From the NCBI GenBank assembly GCA_021846605.1, contig JAJZWQ010000062.1, forward strand, positions 1 through 16,019: a stretch of 16,019 nucleotides of DNA, written 5' to 3'. The DNA is from Bacillota bacterium. GTDB lineage: Bacteria > Bacillota_E > RBS10-35 > JAJYVN01. Position 1 is the first letter of the stretch. Each line of letters begins with the position of its first letter. Made by a program: the position numbers and the translations under genes. Of the stretch, positions 1-6,812 are shown one piece after another. Below the pieces are notes generated by a model. The model did no database searches. It was not told where the DNA came from and saw only the letters and a program-made list of their open reading frames with translations.

Positions 1-1
1 C

Positions 2-703
2 TTCGACCGCTACCTGCCCCAGCGCTATGTCCCCGCCGAACTGATCGCCATACCCAAGGCCCGGTGGGCTCAGGAAACCGCCTTCAAGAGCGAGGAGCGA
101 TACACCGACCTGGGCTGGACCAACGGCTACCGGCACGAGCCATGCGCACAGACCGCCGTGCCCAACCCCCAGTGGCGCGACTGCGAACACAAGCTCGGCA
201 AGGCCCGCCAGCGCCTGGAGCGGCACCTGCGCCGCCCTGAACCCAAGACCCGCCAGGCTCAGGCCAAGCGCCGCCGACGCACCGGCACCCTGCGCGCCGC
301 CGTCACGCGCCTGACCCACCGCCTGGCCCAGACCTCCGCCACCGTTCCCTACGGCACACTCGGCCGCAAGGCCACCGAGCAGCTGCACGCGGGACGCGCC
401 ACCCTGGTCCCCCTCATCCGGATCCTCGCCTACCACGTCCGCCTTCAGTTCCGCGATATCATCGCGCAGGGCTCATGTGACCTCCGCGAGTTGGACAAGG
501 TCATCCGGCTCATGTTCTCTCAGCCCGGCGCCTATCTGCGCCTGCCTGCGGAGGACATCGTGCAGATCGAGGCGCCCGCACTGCCCCGCTTCGCCAAGAT
601 CGCGGCCGCCCTCGTCGCTCATGCCAACAACGCCGGTGCCCACGCCCCTCGCCACCCCGACCGGCCCCTCCGCTTCGAACTGGTAACCAGGGCCCTCCCA
701 TGA
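2..703 (+). CDS. Transposase-like protein, C-terminal part (5' end outside window)
   Basis: The frame is open from base 2 to a stop at 701-703, so the gene runs in from the left edge; the internal ATG/GTG starts are not believable starts. The visible 233 residues contain an early R-W-A-Q-E-T segment (near residue 22), followed by a basic, Arg/Lys-rich helical stretch and a hydrophobic stretch. This resembles the C-terminal part of a family of putative DDE-type transposases in which an R-W-x-Q-E motif may carry the last acidic catalytic residue. The family match is from memory of the pattern, not a search. The gene is followed directly by a remnant of a different insertion element on the opposite strand, which fits mobile DNA. 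It may be intact upstream or itself decayed; only the tail can be judged. Confidence 0.5.
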   Translation, partial: FDRYLPQRYVPAELIAIPKARWAQETAFKSEERYTDLGWTNGYRHEPCAQTAVPNPQWRDCEHKLGKARQRLERHLRRPEPKTRQAQAKRRRRTGTLRAAVTRLTHRLAQTSATVPYGTLGRKATEQLHAGRATLVPLIRILAYHVRLQFRDIIAQGSCDLRELDKVIRLMFSQPGAYLRLPAEDIVQIEAPALPRFAKIAAALVAHANNAGAHAPRHPDRPLRFELVTRALP

Positions 704-752
704 CCCTGTGTGCACTGTCCCGAATCCCGGTATAAACAAGATGCGCCGAAGT

Positions 753-809
753 CTGAGGCTCGGTTGGGTAGAAGCGGTACTTGTATGCCTTGCGCTCCAT
801 GCGTTGCAT
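753..809 (-). pseudogene. tnpB (IS200/IS605 OrfB) 5' remnant
   Basis: Read on the minus strand from ATG 809 (or the ATG at 800), the translation gives MERKAYKYRFYPTEPQ. This is the hallmark N-terminus of TnpB/OrfB proteins of the IS200/IS605 family, which start with a basic segment and a Y-R-x-Y-P-T motif. Similarity stops near base 753; beyond it the frame runs antisense into the neighbouring transposase-like gene and no longer resembles TnpB. Only about 16-19 of roughly 350-450 codons remain, so this is a broken gene. The two palindromes just upstream (800-825 and 848-868) fit the end of such an element. The break point may be where the adjacent element inserted, but that is inference. Confidence 0.6.
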
Positions 810-825
810 TATCAGATACAACGCA
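800..825. repeat. Inverted repeat at the tnpB remnant start
   Basis: Arms TGCGTTG (800-806) and CAACGCA (819-825) pair perfectly around a 12-base loop. The hairpin overlaps the start codons of the tnpB remnant. It may be an element-end hairpin or a translational control hairpin of the element; its function is not shown. Confidence 0.5.
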
Positions 826-847
826 AAGAGGCAAAGGGTCGGCTTGT

Positions 848-868
848 CCCCACGGCTGAAGCCGGGGG
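848..868. mobile_element. IS200/IS605-type end hairpin
   Basis: CCCC-A-CGGCT-GA-AGCCG-GGGG forms an imperfect palindrome with one unpaired A. Read on the minus strand (CCCCGGCTTCAGCCG...GGGG) it matches the look of the subterminal hairpins that flank tnpB-bearing IS200/IS605 elements, and it lies about 40 bases upstream of the tnpB remnant start. I take it as the surviving outer end of that element. The exact boundary is not determined. Confidence 0.5.
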
Positions 869-1143
869 CTTGCGCCGCGTCTCTCTCGTCACCGATCGTG
901 CCCCGCTACAGGTGAGTGACGGGCCTGATGAAGGCATTCTGCCTGGGTGGGAAGTCCACCGCCCCTTTCCGGCTCCCCGGCGAAGAGTGGTTGTTCGCAC
1001 CGTCCCCGCCCCACCGTCGCCCGCCGCCACGGAAGTGCGCCAGGACCTCGCGCGGGAGCGCCGGTGCCGACCGCGACGCCGTCGACCCCCTCGTGCGCGA
1101 CAGGCTCGAGCGCGGTGAGGGCGGGGTGAGGGCGGCTCAGGCC
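869..1143. other. Intergenic stretch with no recognisable gene
   Basis: About 275 bases separate the mobile-element remnant from the leuS promoter. Open frames cross it on both strands, but none has a convincing ribosome binding site or a recognisable protein. I see no tRNA, terminator or clear repeat here. It may hold decayed coding sequence. Confidence 0.4.
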
Positions 1144-1171
1144 TTGACTGACCAGGGACCGGGCATATAAG
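1144..1171 (+). promoter_or_regulatory. Sigma-A-type promoter of the leuS T-box / tRNA-Ala / leuS unit
   Basis: A -35 box TTGACT (1144-1149) and a -10 box TATAAG (1166-1171) are separated by 16 bases; each matches the consensus at five of six positions. Transcription would begin near 1178, just before Stem I of the T-box leader. I see no second promoter between here and the tRNA gene, so one promoter probably drives the leader, the tRNA and leuS. Confidence 0.7.
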
Positions 1172-1368
1172 GTATCCGTGCCCGGTAGACCGGGCGGGAA
1201 AAGGCCGTGAACGGGAGCAGTATCCGCGCGGTTCGGCACAGAGAACCGGGGATCGGTGAAAACCCGGTGCGGACCTACGGTGAACTCACCCGGAAGCCGC
1301 CCCGACGGGGAGTCGGGGACGTCCGCCTCGCGTTAGCAGGCTGTGAGCAGACGACGGGGTCGTCCAGT

Positions 1369-1444
1369 GGGGGTATAGCTCAGCTGGGAGAGCGCGTGAA
1401 TGGCATTCACGAGGCCAGCGGTTCGAACCCGCTTACCTCCACCA
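1369..1444 (+). tRNA. tRNA-Ala (anticodon GGC), embedded in the leuS T-box leader
   Basis: All parts of a canonical 76-nt tRNA are present. The acceptor GGGGGTA (1369-1375) pairs with TACCTCC (1434-1440), giving the G3:U70 wobble that is the alanine identity element. The D-stem is GCTC/GAGC with a GG-containing loop. The anticodon stem CGTGA/TCACG holds the loop ATGGCAT with anticodon GGC at 1402-1404. A five-base variable loop follows, then the T-stem AGCGG/CCGCT with loop TTCGAAC. The discriminator is A (1441) and CCA is encoded (1442-1444). Nothing suggests a pseudo-tRNA. It lies only four bases after Stem III of the T-box leader and 21 bases before the T-box motif, with no promoter or terminator of its own visible, so it is probably made from the leuS transcript. 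Confidence 0.95.
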
Positions 1445-1483
1445 GATTTTGGTCCGCGGCGCGACAAGGGTGGTACCGCGGGC

Positions 1484-1516
1484 AGTGCCCGCCCCTCGGG
1501 GGGCGGGCACTTTTTT
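1484..1516 (+). terminator. T-box-controlled intrinsic terminator before leuS
   Basis: A perfect 12-bp stem, AGTGCCCGCCCC (1484-1495) with GGGGCGGGCACT (1500-1511), encloses a TCGG loop and runs into six T residues (1511-1516). It lies three bases after the T-box motif and is mutually exclusive with full antiterminator formation only if the antiterminator extends into its 5' arm, as is usual in this class. With the tRNA gene upstream, it would also terminate the tRNA-Ala transcript. Confidence 0.9.
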
Positions 1517-1548
1517 ATTCTCAGTGTGTGATCGGGGGCGGAACGGCG

Positions 1549-4041
1549 ATGGCGGAGGAGTCGGCGGGCGCGGTACGGACGGCAGAGGCGGAGCGCTACG
1601 ATCCGGCCGCGCTCGAGGCGAAATGGCGGGCGCGCTGGGCGGCGGCCGCGGCCCGGGAGCCGGCCGACCGGCTGCCCCGGCCGGGTCGGCGCAAGCACTA
1701 CGCGCTCACCATGTTTCCCTACCCCTCCGGGGACCTGCACATCGGGCACTGGTACGCGATGGCGCCGGCGGACGCCCACGCCCGTTTCCGGCGCATGCAG
1801 GGTGACGATGTGATCTTTCCGATGGGCTTTGACGCCTTCGGGCTGCCCGCCGAGAACGCCGCGATCCGCCGCGGGGTCCACCCGTGGCGCTGGACCATGG
1901 GCAACATCGACCACATGCGCGCGCAGTTGAGGTCGATGGGCGCCAGCTTCGACTGGAGCCGCGAGGTCGTGACCTGCGAGCCGGAGTATTACCGCTGGAA
2001 CCAGTGGCTCTTCCTGCGCTTTCTAGAGCGGGGCCTTGCCTACCGCCGCTATGCCCCCGTGGACTTCTGCCCCAACTGCAACACGACGGTGGCCCGTGAG
2101 CAGGTCGTGGGGCCCGAGCGCCTGTGCGAGCGCTGCGACACGCCGGTGGTGCGGCGCGACCTCGAGCAGTGGTTCTTCGCCATCACCCGCTACGCCGAGG
2201 AGTTGCTGGATTTCTCCGGCCTGGACTGGCCCGAGCGGGTGCTGGTGATGCAGCGTAACTGGATCGGGCGGTCGGAGGGCGTCCAGTTCCGCATGGAGGT
2301 CCAGGGGCATGCGGGCAAGGCCTTCGAGGTCTTCACGACGCGGGTGGACACCATCTACGGCGTCTCCTTCTGCGTGCTGGCGCCCGAGCACCCGCTGGTA
2401 CCCGAGATCACGGCGCCCGCCCGGCGGGCCGAGGTCGCCGCGTACCAGGCCCAGGCCGCCCGCCGCAGCGAGATCGACCGGCTGTCCACCGAGCGCGAAC
2501 GCACCGGGGTGTTCACCGGCGCCCACGCGGTGCACCCGCTGACCGGCCAGCCGTTGCCGCTCTGGATCGGGGACTATGTGCTGGCCGGCTACGGGACCGG
2601 GGCGATCATGGCCGTGCCCGCGCACGACGAGCGCGACTGCGACTTCGCGCGGCGGCAGGGGCTGCCCGTGCCGGTGGTCGTCGTGCCGGCCGACGGGGAC
2701 GGAAGGTCCCCGTCCGTGCCCTTCACCGAGGACGGCGTGATGGTCGACTCCGGCCCGTACAGCGGGCTGGCTTCGGTGGACGGGCGGCAGCGCCTGGCGG
2801 CCGATCTGGAGCGCGCCGGCACCGGGCACCGGCAGGTCAACTACCGCCTGCGCGACTGGTTGATCAGCCGCCAGCGGTACTGGGGGACGCCCATCCCCGT
2901 CGTGCACTGCCGGCGCTGCGGGGTGGTCCCCGTGCCGGACGCCGACCTCCCCATACTCTTGCCCGAGGACGCCGAGTTCCAGCCGACGGGGCGCTCGCCC
3001 CTGACGCTGCACGCCGGCTTTCTGCACACGCCCTGCCCGCGCTGCGGCGAGCCCGCCGAGCGCGAGACGGACACCATGGACACCTTCGTGGACTCTTCCT
3101 GGTACCAGTACCGCTACGTGTCTCCGCACTACGCCGACGGTCCGTTTGACCCGGTGGCGGCCCGCGCCTGGCTGCCGGTGGACGTGTATACCGGCGGGGT
3201 CGAGCATGCCACCATGCACCTGTTGTACACGCGGTTCTTCACCAAGGCGATGCGCGACCTGGGGCTGACCGACCTGTCTGAGCCGATGCCGCGGTTGGTG
3301 AACCAGGGGGTCATCCTGGGGCCGAACGGCGAGCGGATGAGCAAATCCCGCGGCAACGTCGTGAATCCCGACGACATCACGGCCCGCTACGGCGCGGACG
3401 TGGTCCGCGTCTACCTGATGTTCATCGGGCCGTGGGACGCGGGCGGTCCGTGGAACCCCCAGGGCATCGAGGGTTCCGTCCGCTTCCTGCAGCGCGTCTG
3501 GCGCTTCTGCCGGCAGGTGCCGGTCGCCACGGGCGGGCCGGACCCGGCGGCGCGGCCGCTGGTGCGCCACCTGCACCGCACCCTGGTGCGCGTGACCGCG
3601 GACCTGGAGCGCTTCGCCTGCAACACCGCTGTCGCCGCGCTGATGGAGTTGCTCAACGCCTGTTTCGCCTACCGCGAGGCCGGGGGCGACGATGGCGCGG
3701 CGCTGACCACCGTCGCCTGTACACTGGCGCGGATGCTGGCCCCGTTGGCCCCATTCCTGGCGGAGGAGTGCTGGGAACTGGCTGGCGGACAGGGGAGCGT
3801 GCACGACCAGCCCTGGCCCGAGGCGGACCCCGCCCTGGCCAGTGCGCACGAGGTCGTGCTGGCCGTGCAGGTCGACGGCAAGCTGCGCGACCGGGTGACG
3901 GTGGGCGCCGACGCCACCCAGGACGAGCAGCGGCAGGCCGCGTTGGCCAGCCCCCATGTCGCGGCCGCCCTGGGCGGCGCCGCCCCGCGCCGCGTGGTCG
4001 TGGTGCCGGGTCGCCTGGTCAACGTCGTCACCGGCCGCTGA
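1549..4041 (+). CDS. leuS: Leucyl-tRNA synthetase
   Basis: This class I aminoacyl-tRNA synthetase attaches leucine to tRNA-Leu in the cytoplasm. The 830-residue product has the family's usual length. Visible motifs are HIGH (64-67, after Y-A-L-T-M-F-P-Y-P-S-G), a zinc-type pair C174/C177 and C193/C196, a CP1 editing domain with T-T-R-V-D-T-I-Y-G and G-T-G-A-I-M-A-V-P-A-H-D-E-R-D, and the KMSKS loop as RMSKS (596-600). The C-terminal anticodon-binding and tail domains follow. I chose ATG 1549 because it lies 33 bases after the leader terminator with a G-rich site upstream. The open frame extends back to 1207, but that part is the T-box leader and tRNA gene and is not coding. A GTG at 1528 is a weaker alternative start. 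Expression is controlled by the upstream T-box. The DedA-family gene follows after 25 bases. Confidence 0.97.
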   Translation: MAEESAGAVRTAEAERYDPAALEAKWRARWAAAAAREPADRLPRPGRRKHYALTMFPYPSGDLHIGHWYAMAPADAHARFRRMQGDDVIFPMGFDAFGLPAENAAIRRGVHPWRWTMGNIDHMRAQLRSMGASFDWSREVVTCEPEYYRWNQWLFLRFLERGLAYRRYAPVDFCPNCNTTVAREQVVGPERLCERCDTPVVRRDLEQWFFAITRYAEELLDFSGLDWPERVLVMQRNWIGRSEGVQFRMEVQGHAGKAFEVFTTRVDTIYGVSFCVLAPEHPLVPEITAPARRAEVAAYQAQAARRSEIDRLSTERERTGVFTGAHAVHPLTGQPLPLWIGDYVLAGYGTGAIMAVPAHDERDCDFARRQGLPVPVVVVPADGDGRSPSVPFTEDGVMVDSGPYSGLASVDGRQRLAADLERAGTGHRQVNYRLRDWLISRQRYWGTPIPVVHCRRCGVVPVPDADLPILLPEDAEFQPTGRSPLTLHAGFLHTPCPRCGEPAERETDTMDTFVDSSWYQYRYVSPHYADGPFDPVAARAWLPVDVYTGGVEHATMHLLYTRFFTKAMRDLGLTDLSEPMPRLVNQGVILGPNGERMSKSRGNVVNPDDITARYGADVVRVYLMFIGPWDAGGPWNPQGIEGSVRFLQRVWRFCRQVPVATGGPDPAARPLVRHLHRTLVRVTADLERFACNTAVAALMELLNACFAYREAGGDDGAALTTVACTLARMLAPLAPFLAEECWELAGGQGSVHDQPWPEADPALASAHEVVLAVQVDGKLRDRVTVGADATQDEQRQAALASPHVAAALGGAAPRRVVVVPGRLVNVVTGR

Positions 4042-4066
4042 TCCGGGAAGGAGCGGGAGCACCCTG

Positions 4067-4699
4067 GTGCATCCCCACTTGGCTGCCCTGATCCACCACC
4101 TGCGGCTGGGTCTGGCCGCCCTCCCCAGAGGATATGCCTACGCCGCCCTTGCCGGCATCCTCGTGGTCGAGGGGACCGGGATACCGCTGGTGCCCTTCGA
4201 GCCGCTGTTTGTGGCGACCGCGCTCCTGGTGGCCCACGGGCAACTGCGCCTGTGGCCCCTGGTGGTGACCGGGGCCGCGGGCGACCTCTTGGGCAACGTG
4301 ATCGGCTACCACATCGGGCGCACGGTGGGCCGGGTGCTGCTGGATCGGTACGGGCCGCGCTGGCACCTGGGACCCGAACGCATGGCGGCGACTGAGCGCT
4401 GGTTCTGGCGCTTCGGTGGCGGCACGCTCTTCCTCGCGCGGTTCTTCGGCCCCATCCGCACGCCGGCGATCCTGTTGGCCGGTCTGTCGCGCATGCCCCT
4501 GGTAAGCTATGTTGCATGGTGCGGGGTGGCGGACTTCCTCTGGGTGTTGGCCTGGCAGGTGGCCCTGCTGCACTTCGGCGGCTTGGTGCGGGTCGCGTGG
4601 CGGCGGGTGGGGATCCCCGGCGCGGGGGTGGCCTTCGCCCTCCTGGTGATCCTGGGCGCGGTGGTCCTCTGGCGCCGATGGCGCGCGCAGCGGGGGTGA
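4067..4699 (+). CDS. DedA-family membrane protein
   Basis: This 210-residue hydrophobic protein has the DedA/SNARE-associated pattern. An N-terminal hydrophobic segment carries V-E-G-T-G-I-P-L-V-P-F-E, the counterpart of the family's E...P-x-P-G-E region. It is followed by G-D-L-L-G-N-V-I-G-Y-H-I-G-R, an amphipathic stretch, then F-L-A-R-F-F-G-P-I-R-T-P with the conserved F-x-R-(F/W)-x-P-x-x-R theme, and C-terminal membrane segments ending in a basic tail. Some DedA proteins act as lipid scramblases or flippases, including for undecaprenyl phosphate, and affect envelope stability; the substrate here is unknown. The GTG at 4067 is preferred because GGGAG (4055-4059) lies seven bases upstream. 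The gene sits between leuS and the flavoprotein gene with gaps of 25 and 6 bases, so it is probably co-transcribed. Confidence 0.85.
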   Translation: MHPHLAALIHHLRLGLAALPRGYAYAALAGILVVEGTGIPLVPFEPLFVATALLVAHGQLRLWPLVVTGAAGDLLGNVIGYHIGRTVGRVLLDRYGPRWHLGPERMAATERWFWRFGGGTLFLARFFGPIRTPAILLAGLSRMPLVSYVAWCGVADFLWVLAWQVALLHFGGLVRVAWRRVGIPGAGVAFALLVILGAVVLWRRWRAQRG

Positions 4700-4705
4700 T
4701 GGCGG

Positions 4706-5788
4706 GTGTTCGACGTGGCGGTCGTCGGCGCGGGACCGGCGGGGGCGACGCTGGCCCGCAAACTGGCCGAGGGCGGCGCCCGCGTGGTGCTGCTGGAGCG
4801 CGCGCGCCTCCCGCGGTACAAGCCCTGCGGGGGCGGTCTGACGCGCCGCGCCCTGCGGCAGCTGCCGCAGGCCGCCCAGGAGTTGGTGCTGGTCCGGCCC
4901 ACTGCGGCGCAGGTCGTGTTCGGGGGCCGGCAGGTCCGGGTGCGGGTGCCGGCGGGGGCGCTGGGGATGGTCATGCGCGATGCCTTCGACCAGCGTTTGG
5001 CGCAGCTCGCCGTGGAGGCCGGCGCCGAGTTGCGGGAGGCGGCCCCGCTGGAGGGGGCCCGGCTGCGCGGCGGCGCTGTGGAGCTGATGGTGGCCGGGGG
5101 ACCGGTGGCGGCCCGCTGGGTGGCCTTTGGTGACGGCAGCACCGGGCCGTCCTCGGGACCGGTGGGCGCGGCCCTGGGCCTCGGGGCGCCGCCGCCGCGC
5201 ATCGGCGCCCTGGAGGTGGAGTTGGAGGACCCCGGTGCGGCGTGGGGCACGGATCTGCGGGGAGACTTCGACCTGGTGCCGGGGGGCTACGGCTGGGTGT
5301 TCCCCAAGGCCGGCGTGCTGTCTGTCGGGGTGGCCTGCTGGCGGCCGGGGCAGGGGGGGGCGCGCCTGCGGGGGCAGTTGGAGGCGTATGTCCGCCGGCT
5401 GGGGTTGGGCGGGCGCCGGGTCCTGCGGCGGCACGGGCACCCCATCCCGGTGGGTGGCCGCCTGCCATGGGACCGCCTTTTCTCGGAGCACGCCATCCGC
5501 GTGGGGGACGCGGCCGGTCTGGCGGATCCGCTTTTTGGCGAGGGCATTGCCCATGCGCTGGAGAGCGGCGGGCTGGCCGCCGCCGCGCTTCTGGCCGGGG
5601 ACCCCGCGGCCTACGCGCGGGCGGTGCGGGCGGGCATCTACCGGCGTTTTGCCGTGGCCCGGGCCCTGGCGGGCGTGTTCTACCCGGCGCCCTCCCCCTG
5701 GTTTGTCGCCACGGGACTGCTCCCGTCGCTGGGAGACCGCTTCTTCGCCCTCGCGTTGGGGGGGAGCGACGGTGCCCCTGCCGTTTGA
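4706..5788 (+). CDS. Geranylgeranyl-reductase-family FAD-dependent oxidoreductase
   Basis: The 360-residue product begins with a Rossmann dinucleotide fold, V-V-G-A-G-P-A-G (G8-G13), and an acidic E31 that should bind FAD ribose. The family signature P-C-G-G-G-L-T follows at 40-46. A second FAD motif, V-G-D-A-A-G-L-A-D-P-L-F-G-E-G-I, starts near residue 266. This pattern is typical of geranylgeranyl reductases, which saturate double bonds in isoprenoid chains of lipids or quinones; related enzymes are halogenases and other FAD monooxygenases. The substrate cannot be read from the sequence; a menaquinone side chain or another polyprenyl lipid is possible. The gene begins with GTG six bases after the DedA-family stop, and its end overlaps holA by 17 bases, so it is tightly embedded in the operon. 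Confidence 0.85.
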   Translation: MFDVAVVGAGPAGATLARKLAEGGARVVLLERARLPRYKPCGGGLTRRALRQLPQAAQELVLVRPTAAQVVFGGRQVRVRVPAGALGMVMRDAFDQRLAQLAVEAGAELREAAPLEGARLRGGAVELMVAGGPVAARWVAFGDGSTGPSSGPVGAALGLGAPPPRIGALEVELEDPGAAWGTDLRGDFDLVPGGYGWVFPKAGVLSVGVACWRPGQGGARLRGQLEAYVRRLGLGGRRVLRRHGHPIPVGGRLPWDRLFSEHAIRVGDAAGLADPLFGEGIAHALESGGLAAAALLAGDPAAYARAVRAGIYRRFAVARALAGVFYPAPSPWFVATGLLPSLGDRFFALALGGSDGAPAV

Positions 5789-6806
5789 ACGGGTGGTGGA
5801 GACCATCCGCCATGGCGAGCCCGCGGCCTGCTACCTGCTGTCTGGGCCGGATGGCTTTCAGCGGCGGGCCGTGCTCGACGCCCTGGGCCCGCTGGCCGGT
5901 GCCCTGGGTCCGACCGTCCTGGACGGCGCGGACGTCACCGCCGCGGCCGTGGTCGGGGCGCTGCGCAGCCCGGCGCTGGGGGGCGGCCGCCTGGTGGTCG
6001 TCCGCGACGCCCCCTGGGTGGTGGCGGGGGGCGCCGAGGGGAAGGCGGTCGCCAAAGCGGCGCCGAACACCCCGCTCCTGGAGTATCTGGACCGCCCGGT
6101 GCCCGGGGCCGTGCTGGTCCTGTGCACGTCGCAACCCGCCGATCGGCGCCGCCGGCTGGTGCGGCGCACCGTGGAGACGGGGGTCCACCTCGAGGCGGTG
6201 GCCCCGCGGGATGGCGGCCAGTGGCTGCGGCAGCGCGCGGCGCACCTGGGGCTCAAGCTGGACCGCGACACGCAGCAGACCGTCCAGGGGCGCCTGGAGG
6301 GGGCGACCTGCGAGCGCATCGACCAGGAGTTGCGCAAACTGGCGTCGTACGGGCCCGGGCTGGACCGCGACGTACTCGAACGGCTCCTCCCCCCGAACGT
6401 CGAAGAGCGCATCTACACCCTGGTGGACGCCTGCCTGGCCGGTGACGGCCAGCGGGTGACCGCCCTGGCCCAGACCCTCCTGGCCCAGGGCGAACCGGTC
6501 GCCCTCCTGCTGTTCAGCCTGGCCGCCCAACTGCGTACCATCGCCCAGGTGGCCGGGAACCCCGGCCGCGCGGGGGAACTGGGGCTGCCCCCCTTCGTGC
6601 TGCGCAAGGCGGCCGATCAGGCCCGGCGCCTGACGCCCGCCGCCTGGGCCAGCGCCAGCCGCGCGGTGTGGGAGGCGGAACTCGCCTGGAAGAGCGGGCG
6701 GTGGACGGAGCCCGCGGCCCTGGACAACGCCCTCATCGGGGTCCTGGCGGCCGCCCGGGGGGCGGCAGGGACGCCTCCCGCGACGAGCGAACCTCTGAGG
6801 TGGTGA
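5772..6806 (+). CDS. holA: DNA polymerase III delta subunit
   Basis: The delta subunit opens the beta sliding clamp as part of the replicative clamp loader. The 344-residue length matches the family. The N-terminus has the typical start C-Y-L-L-S-G-P-D-G-F-Q-R-R-A-V-L-D-A-L, followed by a degenerate AAA+ domain without a working Walker A motif. A middle region with N-V-E-E-R-I-Y-T-L-V-D-A and a C-terminal helical collar domain follow, including A-L-L-L-F-S-L-A-A-Q-L-R and the closing D-N-A-L-I-G-V-L. GTG 5772 is chosen because a run of G ending GGGGAG lies five bases upstream. The start overlaps the end of the preceding flavoprotein gene by 17 bases in another frame, suggesting coupled translation. 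In many Bacillota, holA lies next to rpsT, and rpsT is indeed close by here, although on the opposite strand. Confidence 0.92.
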   Translation: MPLPFERVVETIRHGEPAACYLLSGPDGFQRRAVLDALGPLAGALGPTVLDGADVTAAAVVGALRSPALGGGRLVVVRDAPWVVAGGAEGKAVAKAAPNTPLLEYLDRPVPGAVLVLCTSQPADRRRRLVRRTVETGVHLEAVAPRDGGQWLRQRAAHLGLKLDRDTQQTVQGRLEGATCERIDQELRKLASYGPGLDRDVLERLLPPNVEERIYTLVDACLAGDGQRVTALAQTLLAQGEPVALLLFSLAAQLRTIAQVAGNPGRAGELGLPPFVLRKAADQARRLTPAAWASASRAVWEAELAWKSGRWTEPAALDNALIGVLAAARGAAGTPPATSEPLRW

Positions 6807-6812
6807 GGATCC

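Larger units (their letters stand above)
1178..1516 (+). promoter_or_regulatory. T-box leader (Leu specifier CUC) of leuS, with a tRNA gene inside
   Basis: Stem I can be drawn from the sequence. CGGG (1212-1215) pairs with CCCG (1289-1292), and TCCGC (1223-1227) with GCGGA (1269-1273). Between these helices lies the specifier loop, with AGTA on the 5' side and GAACTCA on the 3' side, giving specifier CTC at 1285-1287 (Leu). The distal part has an AGAGA bulge (1240-1244) and the helix ACCGGG/CCCGGT (1245-1250, 1263-1268). A Stem II-like hairpin is at 1300-1318 and a Stem III-like hairpin GACGAC/GTCGTC at 1350-1364. The T-box motif AAGGGTGGTACCGCGG is at 1466-1481, with UGGU able to pair with an ACCA tRNA end. 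Its palindromic CCGCGG can pair with CCGCGG at 1454-1459 to form the antiterminator, which competes with the terminator at 1484-1516. Uncharged tRNA-Leu(GAG) should favour readthrough into leuS. A complete tRNA-Ala gene separates Stem III from the antiterminator, which is not normal for this class. Confidence 0.88.

Noticed and set aside
708..1118. Plus-strand frame of 136 codons after the transposase-like gene
   Set aside because: It crosses the tnpB remnant and its hairpins and gives an Arg/Pro-rich product without a ribosome binding site or family.
1207..1548. In-frame N-terminal extension of leuS to a GTG at 1207
   Set aside because: This stretch is the T-box leader, the tRNA-Ala gene and the terminator; the LeuRS family begins around the ATG at 1549.
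2023..4062. Long minus-strand frame (679 codons) opposite leuS
   Set aside because: It is a GC-driven antisense shadow of leuS, with no recognisable domain.
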